Assembly (NCBI GenBank): GCA_964388665.1
Contig: CAYMBJ010000041.1
Span: forward strand, 1 to 36,113
Reading direction: 5' to 3'
Length of the DNA stretch: 36,113 nucleotides
From: CALCCV01 sp964388665
Lineage (GTDB): Bacteria > Bdellovibrionota > Bdellovibrionia > Bdellovibrionales > Bdellovibrionaceae
The notes beneath the pieces are model-generated. The model was given only the letters and a program-made list of their open reading frames with translations. It did not search any database and was not told where the DNA came from. The translations under genes and the position numbers were made by a program. Positions 7,718 to 16,070 of this stretch are shown here, in pieces; position 1 is the first letter of the stretch; every line of letters starts with the position of its first letter.

Positions 7718-7845
7718 ATTTTCCACGTAATAAAATCAAAAAATAATTTTGAAAAAAAATAGTCGTGAAACCCTTAGTGAGTGCGTTAGAGCTTGTAGGA
7801 CTAAAGTTCGTAATGCACAGTTTGAAAAAAAACGGAGGATCACAA

Positions 7846-8940
7846 ATGACTAAGCTTCTTTTGACTGCGCTTGCTGTATTTTCAACCATGACTGCAAATG
7901 CGGCACTGAATTTAAAAGGCCGATTGGATTTAAACAATACAAGTTACAATGACGATGCCAGAGCCAATGGTGGCGTGCCAAAGTGGCAGATGAAGCCACA
8001 AAAGCTGGATTTGGGAATGAGCGGAAACATTGACGAAAATGTGAGCTATGGCGTCACGCTGGAGCTAAAAACAACGTCGGCGGCAGGAAGCCGTTCTGGT
8101 CAGAATGCTGCAATCTCAGAAGCTCAAATTACAGACAAGATGAGCGAAAATATGGCGCTGACTCTTGGTAAGTTCGCTAGTGACATTGGCGGATGGGAGG
8201 CTCAGTATTCGTCATCAGATAGATATGCTACTTCCATGTACACTAGTATGTTCAACTATGACTACAGTGGCCTGAAGTTAACTGGAATGTTTGGCGACCA
8301 CTCCGTGGCTCTCCACTATGCGCACCCAGAAAACCAAGGGCCTGCTACGGCTGTAGCTAATGCGACAGTAAATCCATATTATAATGATACTGGTGGCATC
8401 GCTGGCTTGGTTTATATGGGCGGATTCGCGGAGAATATGTTTAAATTGCTGGTCACCTATCACTCTGGTGCAGTAGCTCCAAAAACAGGTGCCATTCTTA
8501 AAGAAGTTAAAGAGACATACACTTCTGTTGGTTTCAAGTATGACGCTGAACCAGTTCTTGTTTCATTGGACTACAATATGTATGCAAATGAAAATGCTGC
8601 AGACATAATGAATAGCAGCTCCTACTCATATTCTGACGGACAAAAGAACACTTTGACCTCAATTGTAATCGATGCCGGGTACAAAATTGACAATTTAATG
8701 CCGAAGTTGCAGGTTGCATCTGAAGTGAAGGAAGTTAAACCTGATGGCGGAACTGCTACTAAAACTACATACACGACTGCAGGTTTGGCACTTGAGTACA
8801 CGCCAAACACAGAAGCTATGTTTCGCTACCATGTGGCTTACACAACTTCGAGTTCAAAAACTGACCAGGCAAATGCAACTACTGAGACTGAGAATCATTT
8901 GATCATCGGTACTAGATTCACTGCGGACATTTTGAAGTAA
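7846..8940 (+). CDS. outer-membrane porin-like beta-barrel protein
   Basis: This is a 364-residue exported protein. A frame extends upstream to a GTG at 7765, but I place the start at the ATG at 7846: it has a GGAGG site (7834-7838) and gives a clean signal peptide, MTKLLLTALAVFSTMTANA, cleaved before ALNLKGRLDLNN. The mature protein alternates polar and aromatic/hydrophobic residues in strand-like blocks (for example ENVSYGVTLELKT, GFKYDAEPVLVSLDYNMYAN, AMFRYHVAYTT), is rich in Gly, Thr, Ser and Tyr, and ends ENHLIIGTRFTADILK, consistent with a 14-16-stranded barrel. It is probably a general diffusion porin or a phosphate/solute-selective channel; substrate unknown. It is monocistronic with its own terminator. 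Confidence 0.75.
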   Translation: MTKLLLTALAVFSTMTANAALNLKGRLDLNNTSYNDDARANGGVPKWQMKPQKLDLGMSGNIDENVSYGVTLELKTTSAAGSRSGQNAAISEAQITDKMSENMALTLGKFASDIGGWEAQYSSSDRYATSMYTSMFNYDYSGLKLTGMFGDHSVALHYAHPENQGPATAVANATVNPYYNDTGGIAGLVYMGGFAENMFKLLVTYHSGAVAPKTGAILKEVKETYTSVGFKYDAEPVLVSLDYNMYANENAADIMNSSSYSYSDGQKNTLTSIVIDAGYKIDNLMPKLQVASEVKEVKPDGGTATKTTYTTAGLALEYTPNTEAMFRYHVAYTTSSSKTDQANATTETENHLIIGTRFTADILK

Positions 8941-8965
8941 TTTAGACTTTGATTCGATTGTGACG

Positions 8966-9020
8966 GCTCCTGTATATAGGAGCTGTTCTACAAAAAGGGC
9001 CGTGAGGCCCTTTTTATTTT
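8966..9020 (+). terminator. tandem hairpins with intrinsic terminator after the porin gene
   Basis: The main element is a perfect ten-pair stem, AAAAAGGGCC (8992-9001) with GGCCCTTTTT (9006-9015), around a GTGA loop and followed by ATTTTTG. The A-run/T-run symmetry means it can work in either direction. A smaller upstream hairpin pairs GCTCCT (8966-8971) with AGGAGC (8978-8983) and may stabilise the 3' end of the porin message. Confidence 0.92.
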
Positions 9021-9132
9021 TGTGCTCACCCTCAATCCTGTTCTTATGTTGATTTTTGCGATATTGAATGAAACTGACTTCATCCAGTGAGATCAAAGTG
9101 GATCTGTCTGGAAATCTTTGGTACAAGATCCT

Positions 9133-9777
9133 ATGAAATCTAAACTGATTGCCCCGAGTCTCTTGTCTTGCGATTTTTCCCGCATCGCCTCTGAAATCGA
9201 TAAAATCACCCAAGCTGGTGCCGATTGGCTGCATGTGGATGTGATGGATGGGCACTTTGTTCCTAATATCACAATTGGACCGGTGGTTGTGGAGAGCATC
9301 AAGAGGGCCTCGCCTTTGCCGCTCGACGTGCATTTGATGATAGATCATCCAGAAAGATTCATTCCTGCGTTTGTAAAGGCGGGTGCGGATCTATTGACCG
9401 TGCATGTGGAAGCCACAAAAGATCCGCGACAGTTGTTGCAAATGATAAAGAACATGGATGTGCGCGCTGGAATTACGCTGAGACCTGGGACGGACATCGC
9501 CGATATTGAGCCTTTCTTGGATCTTGTAGATTTGGTTTTGATAATGACTGTGGAGCCTGGATTTGGTGGACAGAGTTTTATGGAAAATCAAATTCCCAAG
9601 CTCAAAAGAATTCGCCGGTTGATTGATGATTCCTATCCCAATGTGCTGCTAGAGGTAGATGGAGGAATCAATGAGGAGACTGTCCACTTAGTGAAAGAAG
9701 CGGATGTCTTGGTGGCCGGCTCCTATATCTTTAAGAATGATTACGCTCAGACGATCGCCAGGTTACGAAAGGGTTGA
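9133..9777 (+). CDS. rpe: ribulose-phosphate 3-epimerase
   Basis: Rpe interconverts ribulose 5-phosphate and xylulose 5-phosphate in the pentose phosphate pathway. The TIM-barrel motifs are complete: KLIAPSLLSCDF, GADWLHVDVMDGHFVPNITIG (metal-binding His and Asp), DVHLMI, LIMTVEPGFGGQSF and LLEVDGGINEETV, then VLVAGSYIF. The ATG at 9133 gives the usual MKSKLIAPS-type N-terminus and 214 residues; a frame-internal TTG at 9118 would add five residues. Neither has a convincing ribosome site. The gene follows the porin terminator and precedes hutH, whose candidate -35 box overlaps the rpe stop codon. Confidence 0.95.
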   Translation: MKSKLIAPSLLSCDFSRIASEIDKITQAGADWLHVDVMDGHFVPNITIGPVVVESIKRASPLPLDVHLMIDHPERFIPAFVKAGADLLTVHVEATKDPRQLLQMIKNMDVRAGITLRPGTDIADIEPFLDLVDLVLIMTVEPGFGGQSFMENQIPKLKRIRRLIDDSYPNVLLEVDGGINEETVHLVKEADVLVAGSYIFKNDYAQTIARLRKG

Positions 9778-9802
9778 CAGGCGCCGCCTTTGGGTCTCAA
9801 AT
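9774..9802 (+). promoter_or_regulatory. candidate sigma70 promoter for hutH
   Basis: A perfect TTGACA (9774-9779) overlaps the rpe stop; after 17 bp comes TCAAAT (9797-9802). Transcription would begin near 9809, five bases before the ATG at 9814. This argues for the 9814 start rather than the TTG at 9790, which would lie inside the promoter. Confidence 0.45.
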
Positions 9803-9813
9803 CCGGACCAAAT

Positions 9814-11358
9814 ATGCAGCATAAAAACGAATTAAATGGCGAAAATATTGATGTTTCCACTCTCTTTCGGTTGGCTCATACGACCAATCTCAATTTGTCT
9901 ATCGCCAAATCGGCGATTGAAAAGGTAAAGGCCTCACGCAACTATATTGAAACAAGAATTGCCCAGGGCGATGTCATGTATGGTGTTAATACTGGCTTTG
10001 GCGCTTTTTCTAGCGTCGTGATTTCTTCTGCTCAAATTGGTGAGTTGCAAAAAAATTTGATCCGCTCACATTCGGTGGGAATTGGTGAGCCTTTTGCAAA
10101 AGAAGAGGTGCGGGCGATGATGGTTTTGCGGGCCAACACTTTGGCCCGCGGCCACAGCGGCATCCGTTTAGAAGTGATCGAAAAAATCTTGGAGTTCTTG
10201 CGACACGAAATCATTCCTTACATTCCCTGCCAGGGAAGTGTTGGCGCCAGTGGAGATCTTGCGCCCCTTTCCCATTTGGCTTTAGCACTCATTGGTGAAG
10301 GTGAATATTTGGATGAGCACAATCACCCACAACCTGTGGCACCGCTTTTATCCAAGCATGGAGTTGCGCCATTGGAGCTAAAAGCAAAAGAAGGTCTCTC
10401 GCTGATCAACGGCTGCCAAGTGATGACGGCTGTGGGTGCGTTGGCCTTGGAGCGAGCTCTCAATCTGTCCAAGGGCTTTGATATTGCCGGCGCCCTGTCT
10501 CTTGAGGGCTTACGTGGCAGTCGCTTTGCTTTTGACGAGCTGATCAGCGCATCTCGCCCACATCGCGGTGAGGTCTTAACGGCAAAAAATCTGCGCCGAA
10601 TCTTGACTGAAAACAGTGAAATTTCATTGAGCCATGAAGACTGCGAAAAGGTACAGGATGCCTACTCGCTCCGCTGCATGCCGGCGGTGCATGGTGCTGT
10701 AAAGGACAATCTTCTTCAAGCCAAGCGCGTCCTTGAAGTGGAGTGCAATAGCAGCACAGACAACCCACTGGTCTTTGCCGAAAGTGGAAAGATTCTTTCT
10801 TGCGGGAATTTCCATGGTGAGCCAGTGGCGATGGCCCTCGATCTGGCCTGCATGGCCATGGCGAGCCTAGGATCTATTTCGGAGTGTCGAATTTCCAAGA
10901 TGATCAACACCCACATGAGTGAGCTGCCACCGTTTTTGACGGCACAGGGTGGTTTGAATTCGGGACATATGATTGTCCAAGTGGCTGCGGCATCGCTGGT
11001 TTCTGAAAACAAAATTTTATCTCATCCCGCCTGCGTGGACAGCATTCCCACCTCAGCAGAAAAAGAAGACCATGTTTCCATGGGTACCATCGCGGCTCGC
11101 AAATTTAAAAAAATTGTAGACAATGTTGAACAGATTTTGGCGATGGAGCTTTTGTCTGGGACACAGAGCTTGGATCTGCTCTTGCCGCTAAAGACTTCTG
11201 AAGCGTTGGAAGCAGTAAAGGCAGAAGTGCGCAAGCAGGTACCCTATGCAGAAAAGGATCGAGCCTTTTATCAGGATTTGCGAAAGCTGACTGAGCTCAT
11301 CAGTTCGGGTGTGATCGTGGCAAGATGTGAAGAAAAGACCGGTCCGCTAGAAATTTAA
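9814..11358 (+). CDS. hutH: histidine ammonia-lyase
   Basis: HutH deaminates L-histidine to urocanate and ammonia using the MIO cofactor formed autocatalytically from Ala-Ser-Gly. The tripeptide is present as A145-S146-G147 in GSVGASGDLAPLSHLALALIG. The selectivity position reads Ser-His (85-86, in NLIRSHSVGIGEPF), as in histidine rather than tyrosine ammonia-lyases. YGVNTGFG (56-63), SSTDNPLVF and a conserved QVAAASL segment complete the family pattern; 514 residues is the usual length (about 510). Start: ATG at 9814; the frame opens at a TTG (9790). The gene lies 21 bp before hutU, forming the first two steps of histidine degradation. hutI and hutG/hutF are not in the window. Confidence 0.95.
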   Translation: MQHKNELNGENIDVSTLFRLAHTTNLNLSIAKSAIEKVKASRNYIETRIAQGDVMYGVNTGFGAFSSVVISSAQIGELQKNLIRSHSVGIGEPFAKEEVRAMMVLRANTLARGHSGIRLEVIEKILEFLRHEIIPYIPCQGSVGASGDLAPLSHLALALIGEGEYLDEHNHPQPVAPLLSKHGVAPLELKAKEGLSLINGCQVMTAVGALALERALNLSKGFDIAGALSLEGLRGSRFAFDELISASRPHRGEVLTAKNLRRILTENSEISLSHEDCEKVQDAYSLRCMPAVHGAVKDNLLQAKRVLEVECNSSTDNPLVFAESGKILSCGNFHGEPVAMALDLACMAMASLGSISECRISKMINTHMSELPPFLTAQGGLNSGHMIVQVAAASLVSENKILSHPACVDSIPTSAEKEDHVSMGTIAARKFKKIVDNVEQILAMELLSGTQSLDLLLPLKTSEALEAVKAEVRKQVPYAEKDRAFYQDLRKLTELISSGVIVARCEEKTGPLEI

Positions 11359-11379
11359 AGAGAATCCAAAGAGGTGATT

Positions 11380-13044
11380 ATGGAGTCAATACAATCCAAG
11401 TCCCGCCCCGTAAAGGCGCCCGTAGGTACGCAGTTGCATTGTAAGTCTTGGTTACAGGAAGCGGCTTACCGAATGATTCAGAACAATTTGGACCCCAGCG
11501 TAGCCGAACATCCAGATGAACTCATTGTCTACGGTGGCAAAGGCAAAGCGGCACGCAACTGGCTCTGCTTTGATAAAATCCTAAGTGCACTTAAAGAATT
11601 GGAAAATGATGAGACTCTGCTCATTCAGAGTGGCAAGCCCATTGGTATTGTGAAAACCCACACAGATTCCCCGCGAGTGCTGCTGGCCAATTCGAATCTC
11701 GTGCCCAATTGGTCCAATTGGGAGGTGTTTGATGAGTTGGATAAAAAGGGATTGATGATGTATGGGCAGATGACTGCCGGCTCATGGATCTACATTGGCT
11801 CTCAGGGAATAGTTCAAGGAACTTACGAAAGTTTTGTCGAAGCCGGGCGACAGCATTTCAATGGTGATCTGCGGGGCAAAGTGCTGGTGACGGCAGGTCT
11901 GGGCGGAATGGGTGGAGCCCAACCCTTGGCAGGAGTATTTGCTGGCTGTGTGGTCTTGGCAATCGAAATTGATCCTGCACGAATTCAAAAGCGCCTAGAG
12001 ACTCAATATGTAGATGAAGTTGCCAAAGACTTGGACGATGCGATTGTGCGGATTCGCAGATATCAAGATTCAAAGCAAGCCAAGTCGATTGCTCTCCAAG
12101 GCAATGCTGCGACAGTGATTCAAGAGCTGTTAAAGCGAAATTTTACTCCCGATCTGCTGACCGATCAGACCTCTGCGCATGATCCTCTAGTGGGTTACAT
12201 TCCCGAAGGGCATATGGTTGCCAGTGCTGAGGAGTTTCGTCAGCGAGATAAAAAGGCCTATTTAGAATTGGTGTACCAGTCGATGGCTCGCCATGTGGTT
12301 AGTATGTTAGAAATGCAAAAACGCGGGGCCGTCACGTTTGACTACGGCAATAATCTGCGGGCTCGAGCCTTGGAGGCTGGAGTCAAGAATGCATTCGATT
12401 ATCCCGGGTTTGTGCCAGCATTCATTCGTCCGTTATTTTGTCGTGGCAGTGGGCCCTTTCGCTGGGTGGCGCTTTCTGGAGATCCCGAGGACATTCGTGT
12501 CACCGACGATGCTCTTCGCGAGCTGTTTCCACACAAAAAACATCTTTTGAATTGGTTGGACATGGCGGCCGCTCGAATCAAGTTTCAGGGATTGCCTGCG
12601 CGAATCTGCTGGCTTGAATATGGTGAGCGAGCACAGGCTGGCTTGCTTTTTAACAAACTGGTGCGCGAAAAGAGAGTCAAAGCCCCGATTGTCATTGGTC
12701 GTGATCATTTGGATTGCGGCTCGGTGGCTTCGCCTTACCGCGAGACGGAAGCGATGCGAGACGGATCGGATGCTGTGTCTGATTGGCCGCTTCTCAATGC
12801 AATGGTGAATGTCGCATGCGGTGCCACTTGGGTGAGTCTACATCACGGCGGCGGCGTCGGAATGGGATACAGTCAACATGCTGGCCAGGTGATCGTGGCC
12901 GATGGAACTTCGGCGGCAGAGTTGCGCTTGCAAAAGGTGCTCACTGCCGATCCGGCAATGGGATTATTTCGTCACATCGATGCGGGATATGACGAGGCCA
13001 TCGCCGTTGGTCGAGAGCGGGGAGTGAATTCACTATGGATTTGA
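11380..13044 (+). CDS. hutU: urocanate hydratase
   Basis: HutU hydrates urocanate to imidazolonepropionate using tightly bound NAD+. The 554-residue sequence matches the family throughout: YGGKGKAARNW, LLIQSGKPIGIVKTH, LLANSNLVPNWSNWE, MYGQMTAGSWIYIGSQGIVQ, the NAD-binding VLVTAGLGGMGGAQPLAG, DQTSAHDPL, PLFCRGSGPFRWVALSGDPED with the active-site cysteine, and HHGGGVGMGYSQHAG. The ATG at 11380 has a GAGG site five bases upstream and is preferred to the GTG at 11374, which overlaps that site. The last ten bases overlap the RNase H gene, so the two are probably cotranscribed. Confidence 0.96.
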   Translation: MESIQSKSRPVKAPVGTQLHCKSWLQEAAYRMIQNNLDPSVAEHPDELIVYGGKGKAARNWLCFDKILSALKELENDETLLIQSGKPIGIVKTHTDSPRVLLANSNLVPNWSNWEVFDELDKKGLMMYGQMTAGSWIYIGSQGIVQGTYESFVEAGRQHFNGDLRGKVLVTAGLGGMGGAQPLAGVFAGCVVLAIEIDPARIQKRLETQYVDEVAKDLDDAIVRIRRYQDSKQAKSIALQGNAATVIQELLKRNFTPDLLTDQTSAHDPLVGYIPEGHMVASAEEFRQRDKKAYLELVYQSMARHVVSMLEMQKRGAVTFDYGNNLRARALEAGVKNAFDYPGFVPAFIRPLFCRGSGPFRWVALSGDPEDIRVTDDALRELFPHKKHLLNWLDMAAARIKFQGLPARICWLEYGERAQAGLLFNKLVREKRVKAPIVIGRDHLDCGSVASPYRETEAMRDGSDAVSDWPLLNAMVNVACGATWVSLHHGGGVGMGYSQHAGQVIVADGTSAAELRLQKVLTADPAMGLFRHIDAGYDEAIAVGRERGVNSLWI

Positions 13045-13811
13045 AGTCGGGATTTGCTAGCCAATTGTTACAGCTAAAGAGCAGTCACAAGAATGTTGTT
13101 TTCTCTGATGGAGCCTGTTCTGGAAATCCTGGTCCTGGAGGCTGGGGAGCAATTGTGGTGCTAAAAGCTGGACTCCCAAGTGCGCAAGTCAAAGAGCTGG
13201 CTGCTAGTGATCCTGAAACAACCAATAATCGTATGGAGATGCTCGGTGCTATTCATGGTATTGAGTTCGTCATAAAAGCACTGTCGTCCGATAAAGCGCC
13301 GCCCAATTTGAACGTTACGGTGGTCACCGATTCCAACTATTTGATAAAGGGTGCGGAACAGTGGGTGCAGGGTTGGCATCGTCGTGGTTGGCAAACTGCA
13401 GATGGCAAGCCAGTCAAGAATCAGGATCTTTGGGAAAAGGTCATGGCTTTAAAAAAACTAGTTCGCGTTGAGTGGCTGCATGTGCCTGGGCACTCAGGAA
13501 TTGCTGGCAATGAGCGCTGTGACCAATTGGCGGTGGCCATGGCAAAAGACTTGTCCATTGATTTGTATCACGGCAGCGAAGCTAAGTACGGTATTGATCC
13601 CTTTCATTTTGAAGCCAGCGATAATTTTCCAATCTATCTTGTTAAAGAAGGTTCTCGAGTTTTGAGTTTTTCCGCATGGACGGCTTGCGAGAGATATGTA
13701 AAAGGCAAGGCTCATCTAAAATTTAAGAAAGTAAAAAATCGCAGTGAGGTCGAGCAGTGTTTTCAAAATTGGCAGCTCGATTCTCGAACTCCGATTGAGT
13801 CACTAAATTAG
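13035..13811 (+). CDS. rnhA: ribonuclease HI with C-terminal hybrid-binding (viroplasmin-like) domain
   Basis: The enzyme degrades the RNA strand of RNA-DNA hybrids (primers, R-loops). Residues 20-172 are a complete RNase HI domain with catalytic D25 (FSDGACSGNPGPGGWG), E68 (NNRMEMLGA), D99 (VVTDSNYL), H153 (VPGHSGIAGNE) and D163. A basic-protrusion-like segment (GWHRRGWQTADGKPV) is present. Residues 199-246 read IYLVKEGSRVLSFSAW...C...VKG...KFKKVKNRSEVEQCF, which resembles the hybrid-binding domain (PF01693 type) normally found at the N-terminus of eukaryotic RNase H1 and some bacterial enzymes. Here it is C-terminal. Total length 258 against about 155 for E. coli RnhA. The start overlaps the end of hutU. 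Confidence 0.92.
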   Translation: MDLKSGFASQLLQLKSSHKNVVFSDGACSGNPGPGGWGAIVVLKAGLPSAQVKELAASDPETTNNRMEMLGAIHGIEFVIKALSSDKAPPNLNVTVVTDSNYLIKGAEQWVQGWHRRGWQTADGKPVKNQDLWEKVMALKKLVRVEWLHVPGHSGIAGNERCDQLAVAMAKDLSIDLYHGSEAKYGIDPFHFEASDNFPIYLVKEGSRVLSFSAWTACERYVKGKAHLKFKKVKNRSEVEQCFQNWQLDSRTPIESLN

Positions 13812-13829
13812 GACTGGTGGCCCGACCCG

Positions 13830-14402
13830 TTAATTCTTGATTCCAGACTTTTTCTTTTTATCAGTTTTTTTCTTGTCGGCTTTTTTTCCTTTAGATGCAG
13901 AAGCTCCTTTGTCTTTTGCGGATTTTGATTTCTTCTTATCCTTTTTTGCGGCCGATTTTGTTGACTTCTTTTCTGCTTTTTTACCTGGTTTGCTTGCAGA
14001 AGACTGTTTGTGTTTCGGTTTTTTGTCTGGTGTTACCTTTTTAGAAGCCTTGGCGGCTTTGGCCGGCTTGTTCGCTTTGGCAGGTTTTTCATTTTTCATT
14101 TTTTTCGGTGCTGGCGCGGTTTCACTTTTTGTAGAGTCATTGAATGACTTATCCGCTGTCACTGGAGGAGAAGAGGTTGGCATCTCTTGTGCCATCTGTG
14201 CTTCATCCGTTTGCTCCGGGGCGGCCATTGAGGGGTCGGCGGCTACGTCTTCGGATTCGTGATCCTGTGACCAGTCCAATTCGCTCTCGTATTTTGCTTC
14301 TTCAGGGGGTGGTTCAGCAGCCTTAGCAAAATGCCCCCCCACCAAACCGAGCGCTATGAGAGTAGAGACAGCCAATAGAGTGCATGCATTTGTTTTTGCC
14401 AT
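13830..14402 (-). CDS. exported lysine/alanine-rich (histone H1-like composition) protein
   Basis: This is a 190-residue protein with no recognisable domain. A signal peptide (residues 1-28, ending HFAKA before AEPPPEEAK) suggests export to the periplasm or beyond. Residues 29-75 are acidic. From residue 100 to the end the chain is extremely basic: 39 of 91 residues are lysine, with AK, KPAK and KKxK motifs like histone H1 tails or bacterial AlgP/Hc-like proteins. Composition therefore splits into a negative and a positive half. Possible roles include binding DNA, peptidoglycan or anionic outer-membrane surfaces; none is shown. The ribosome site is weak. It converges on rnhA with 18 bases between stops, and no terminator is visible there. 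Confidence 0.65.
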   Translation of the reverse strand: MAKTNACTLLAVSTLIALGLVGGHFAKAAEPPPEEAKYESELDWSQDHESEDVAADPSMAAPEQTDEAQMAQEMPTSSPPVTADKSFNDSTKSETAPAPKKMKNEKPAKANKPAKAAKASKKVTPDKKPKHKQSSASKPGKKAEKKSTKSAAKKDKKKSKSAKDKGASASKGKKADKKKTDKKKKSGIKN

Positions 14403-14504
14403 GGCTAAATATATATCGCCCTAGGCAAGATTGGGAAAAGAAATTTACTCGCCCATCACTTGGCCTATCGGTTGGTCCTGCGCAGCCCACCGGAACAAAT
14501 CAAA

Positions 14505-14547
14505 GGGCAAACACGCCCTAGAGGCGAGCCTATTTTGGAATAGGCTC
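14505..14547 (-). terminator. hairpins following the minus-strand lipoprotein gene
   Basis: Immediately after the stop codon (minus-strand direction) there is a perfect nine-pair stem, GAGCCTATT (plus 14526-14534) with AATAGGCTC (14539-14547), around a four-base loop. About 20 bases further, a five-pair GGGC-type stem (plus 14504-14519) is followed on the minus strand by TTTGATTTG. Together they probably end the nadB-hydrolase-lipoprotein transcripts, although the T-run is weak. Confidence 0.55.
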
Positions 14548-15138
14548 TTATTCAAATTTGAACTCCATAGTGCCGATTGGTCCGGTGATCGTGACCTTGG
14601 CCGATTGTCCAGTGAGTTGTTTAGCTGGATAAGGAAAAGTGACCATATATGGGGAGCCAAAGCGGGTATGAAAAGGGTAGAGTCCCTGCACCTCAGACCT
14701 TAACAATTTGAGCTTAGTTGCTTTTCCTTCATATCTTTGGCCCGCTACATCTAGATATATTTTCCAAAGCGTTTTGTTGCGACTCAGATCATCGTGCTTT
14801 TTTTCTGGCGCATAAAAACTAATGATCACTTCTGTTTCTTTAGCAAAGCTTTCCTCAACTTTTTCAAGCTCCTCTTGTTTTTTTTCATCGGACCACTGGT
14901 AAATTCCTTGCAAAAATTGCTGTTGAGCCATCACTGTATCTGGAGTCATGAGCAGGGCATTGACATCATAGTCATTATAAAATCCAGAGTACTTTTGCGT
15001 ATGCTGAACCTTAGACAAAATTAAATCTTCATACTGATCGCGGCTAATGGCTCCTGGAGGCAAGTTGGTTGCGCAGCCAGCCAATAAACCAAATACAATG
15101 AGGCTTGCCATAGATTGAAGAATCTTTATTTTTAACAC
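14548..15138 (-). CDS. hypothetical lipoprotein
   Basis: This is an unrecognised protein of about 196 residues with a lipoprotein signal: from the GTG at 15138 the N-terminus reads MLKIKILQSMASLIVFGLLAGC, two lysines, a hydrophobic core and a lipobox LAGC with Cys22 as the lipidation site. The residues after the cysteine are Ala-Thr-Asn, so no Asp+2 retention signal; outer-membrane sorting is likely if Lol rules apply. The mature part is helical then beta-rich (TEVIISFYAPEKK, MVTFPYPAKQ, SAKVTITGPIGTMEFKFE). An ATG at 15171 gives an 11-residue longer form overlapping the hydrolase gene; an ATG at 15111 gives a shorter one with no positive charge. I prefer 15138, two bases after the hydrolase stop. 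Confidence 0.65.
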   Translation of the reverse strand: MLKIKILQSMASLIVFGLLAGCATNLPPGAISRDQYEDLILSKVQHTQKYSGFYNDYDVNALLMTPDTVMAQQQFLQGIYQWSDEKKQEELEKVEESFAKETEVIISFYAPEKKHDDLSRNKTLWKIYLDVAGQRYEGKATKLKLLRSEVQGLYPFHTRFGSPYMVTFPYPAKQLTGQSAKVTITGPIGTMEFKFE

Positions 15139-15140
15139 AA

Positions 15141-15986
15141 TTATCGCTCGCGATCTAGAAAGCTTCGGCATTTCTCAAACACCTGCTCTCTTTCTATGTC
15201 ATTGTAAATCTCATGCTCGGAGTTTTCGTAGGTAAAAATCTCCTTTTTCCCACCCCAAAGCTCGAAGAGTTCTTTTGATTTTTCGGCAGTAACAACTTTG
15301 TCATGGGCTGAGTACTGCAGTAGGAGAGGCCATTTGGCGCGCGGGGCGAGGTCCAAGCAGTAGCGAAATGCAGAATCTAAACCCAAAAAAACACCTGAAC
15401 TGATTTTGTCATGGCGAAGGGGATCGTTTTCATATTCGGCAAATAAGCTTTTGTCTGAGGTCAAGTGATGGTAATCCAGGCCATTAGGAAGTGTCAATTG
15501 AGGTGCCACTAAGTTGAGAATTTGTGCGGCTCCGCTTTTCCAAGTGGGAACCGGAATTTTGATTCCGAGAAAGGGAGAACTCAAAAGGACGCCTTTGCAG
15601 TTTTCGTCGAGTTGATCTGATAAATATCTTAGGGTAATGAGCGCACCCATCGAGTGGCCAGTCGCAAACCAAGGGAGATCTACAAACAGTTCCTTTTTGC
15701 AGTGCTCGAGAACCAGTGCATAGTCTCTAACATAATCCATAAACTCTTGAGCATAGCCTCGTCGCCCTTCACTTCGGCCGTGACCGCGCAAATCCCATCC
15801 CAAGACATTCACTTTGGCGTCGGTCATGCCGGCTACAAACCGCTCGTAGCAGCCTGAGTGTTCAGCTTGCCCATGGGTGAGAAACAACCAAGCGGTGGCA
15901 TCCTTACGCATCCATCGCTGCAAAAATAGTTTGCTTTTATCGAAAGTGACCATGTGGCTTTCAAATTTTTGCAATTCAGTTTTCAT
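15141..15986 (-). CDS. alpha/beta hydrolase, monoacylglycerol lipase/lysophospholipase-like
   Basis: This is a 281-residue serine hydrolase of the PldB/monoglyceride lipase type. It shows the oxyanion segment LFLTHGQAEHSGCY (34-47), WDLRGHGRSEGRRGY (64-78), the nucleophile elbow TGHSMGAL with S112, a cap region around 145-205 with PVPTWKSGAAQ, and the remaining triad members D229 (YSAHDKVV) and H258 (SEHEI). No signal peptide is seen, so it probably acts in the cytoplasm or on the inner face of the membrane on lysophospholipids or monoglycerides; predators and saprophytes often carry several. The ATG lacks a good ribosome site. It lies 84 bp after nadB and directly before a lipoprotein gene. 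Confidence 0.82.
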   Translation of the reverse strand: MKTELQKFESHMVTFDKSKLFLQRWMRKDATAWLFLTHGQAEHSGCYERFVAGMTDAKVNVLGWDLRGHGRSEGRRGYAQEFMDYVRDYALVLEHCKKELFVDLPWFATGHSMGALITLRYLSDQLDENCKGVLLSSPFLGIKIPVPTWKSGAAQILNLVAPQLTLPNGLDYHHLTSDKSLFAEYENDPLRHDKISSGVFLGLDSAFRYCLDLAPRAKWPLLLQYSAHDKVVTAEKSKELFELWGGKKEIFTYENSEHEIYNDIEREQVFEKCRSFLDRER

Positions 15987-16070
15987 TCAATCATCTTGAA
16001 GGAGAGTTAGGCGAAAGACAAATCGAAATTCTCGATCGGAGTCTGGATTTTCAAATGGCGTGACGGAATG

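Noticed and set aside
8854..9348. A 164-codon minus-strand frame across the porin terminator and rpe
   Set aside because: It would read through the intrinsic terminator hairpin and antisense to conserved rpe motifs; no homology recognised.
13837..14262. A 141-codon Phe/Leu-rich frame on the plus strand opposite the lysine-rich gene
   Set aside because: It is the complement of AAG/AAA lysine codons (giving Phe/Leu), has no ribosome site, and the minus-strand frame has a signal peptide and sensible domain-like charge layout.
14334..14340. C homopolymer in the lysine-rich gene signal peptide as a phase-variation tract
   Set aside because: The run is only about six or seven bases, within normal range, and the frame is intact through it.
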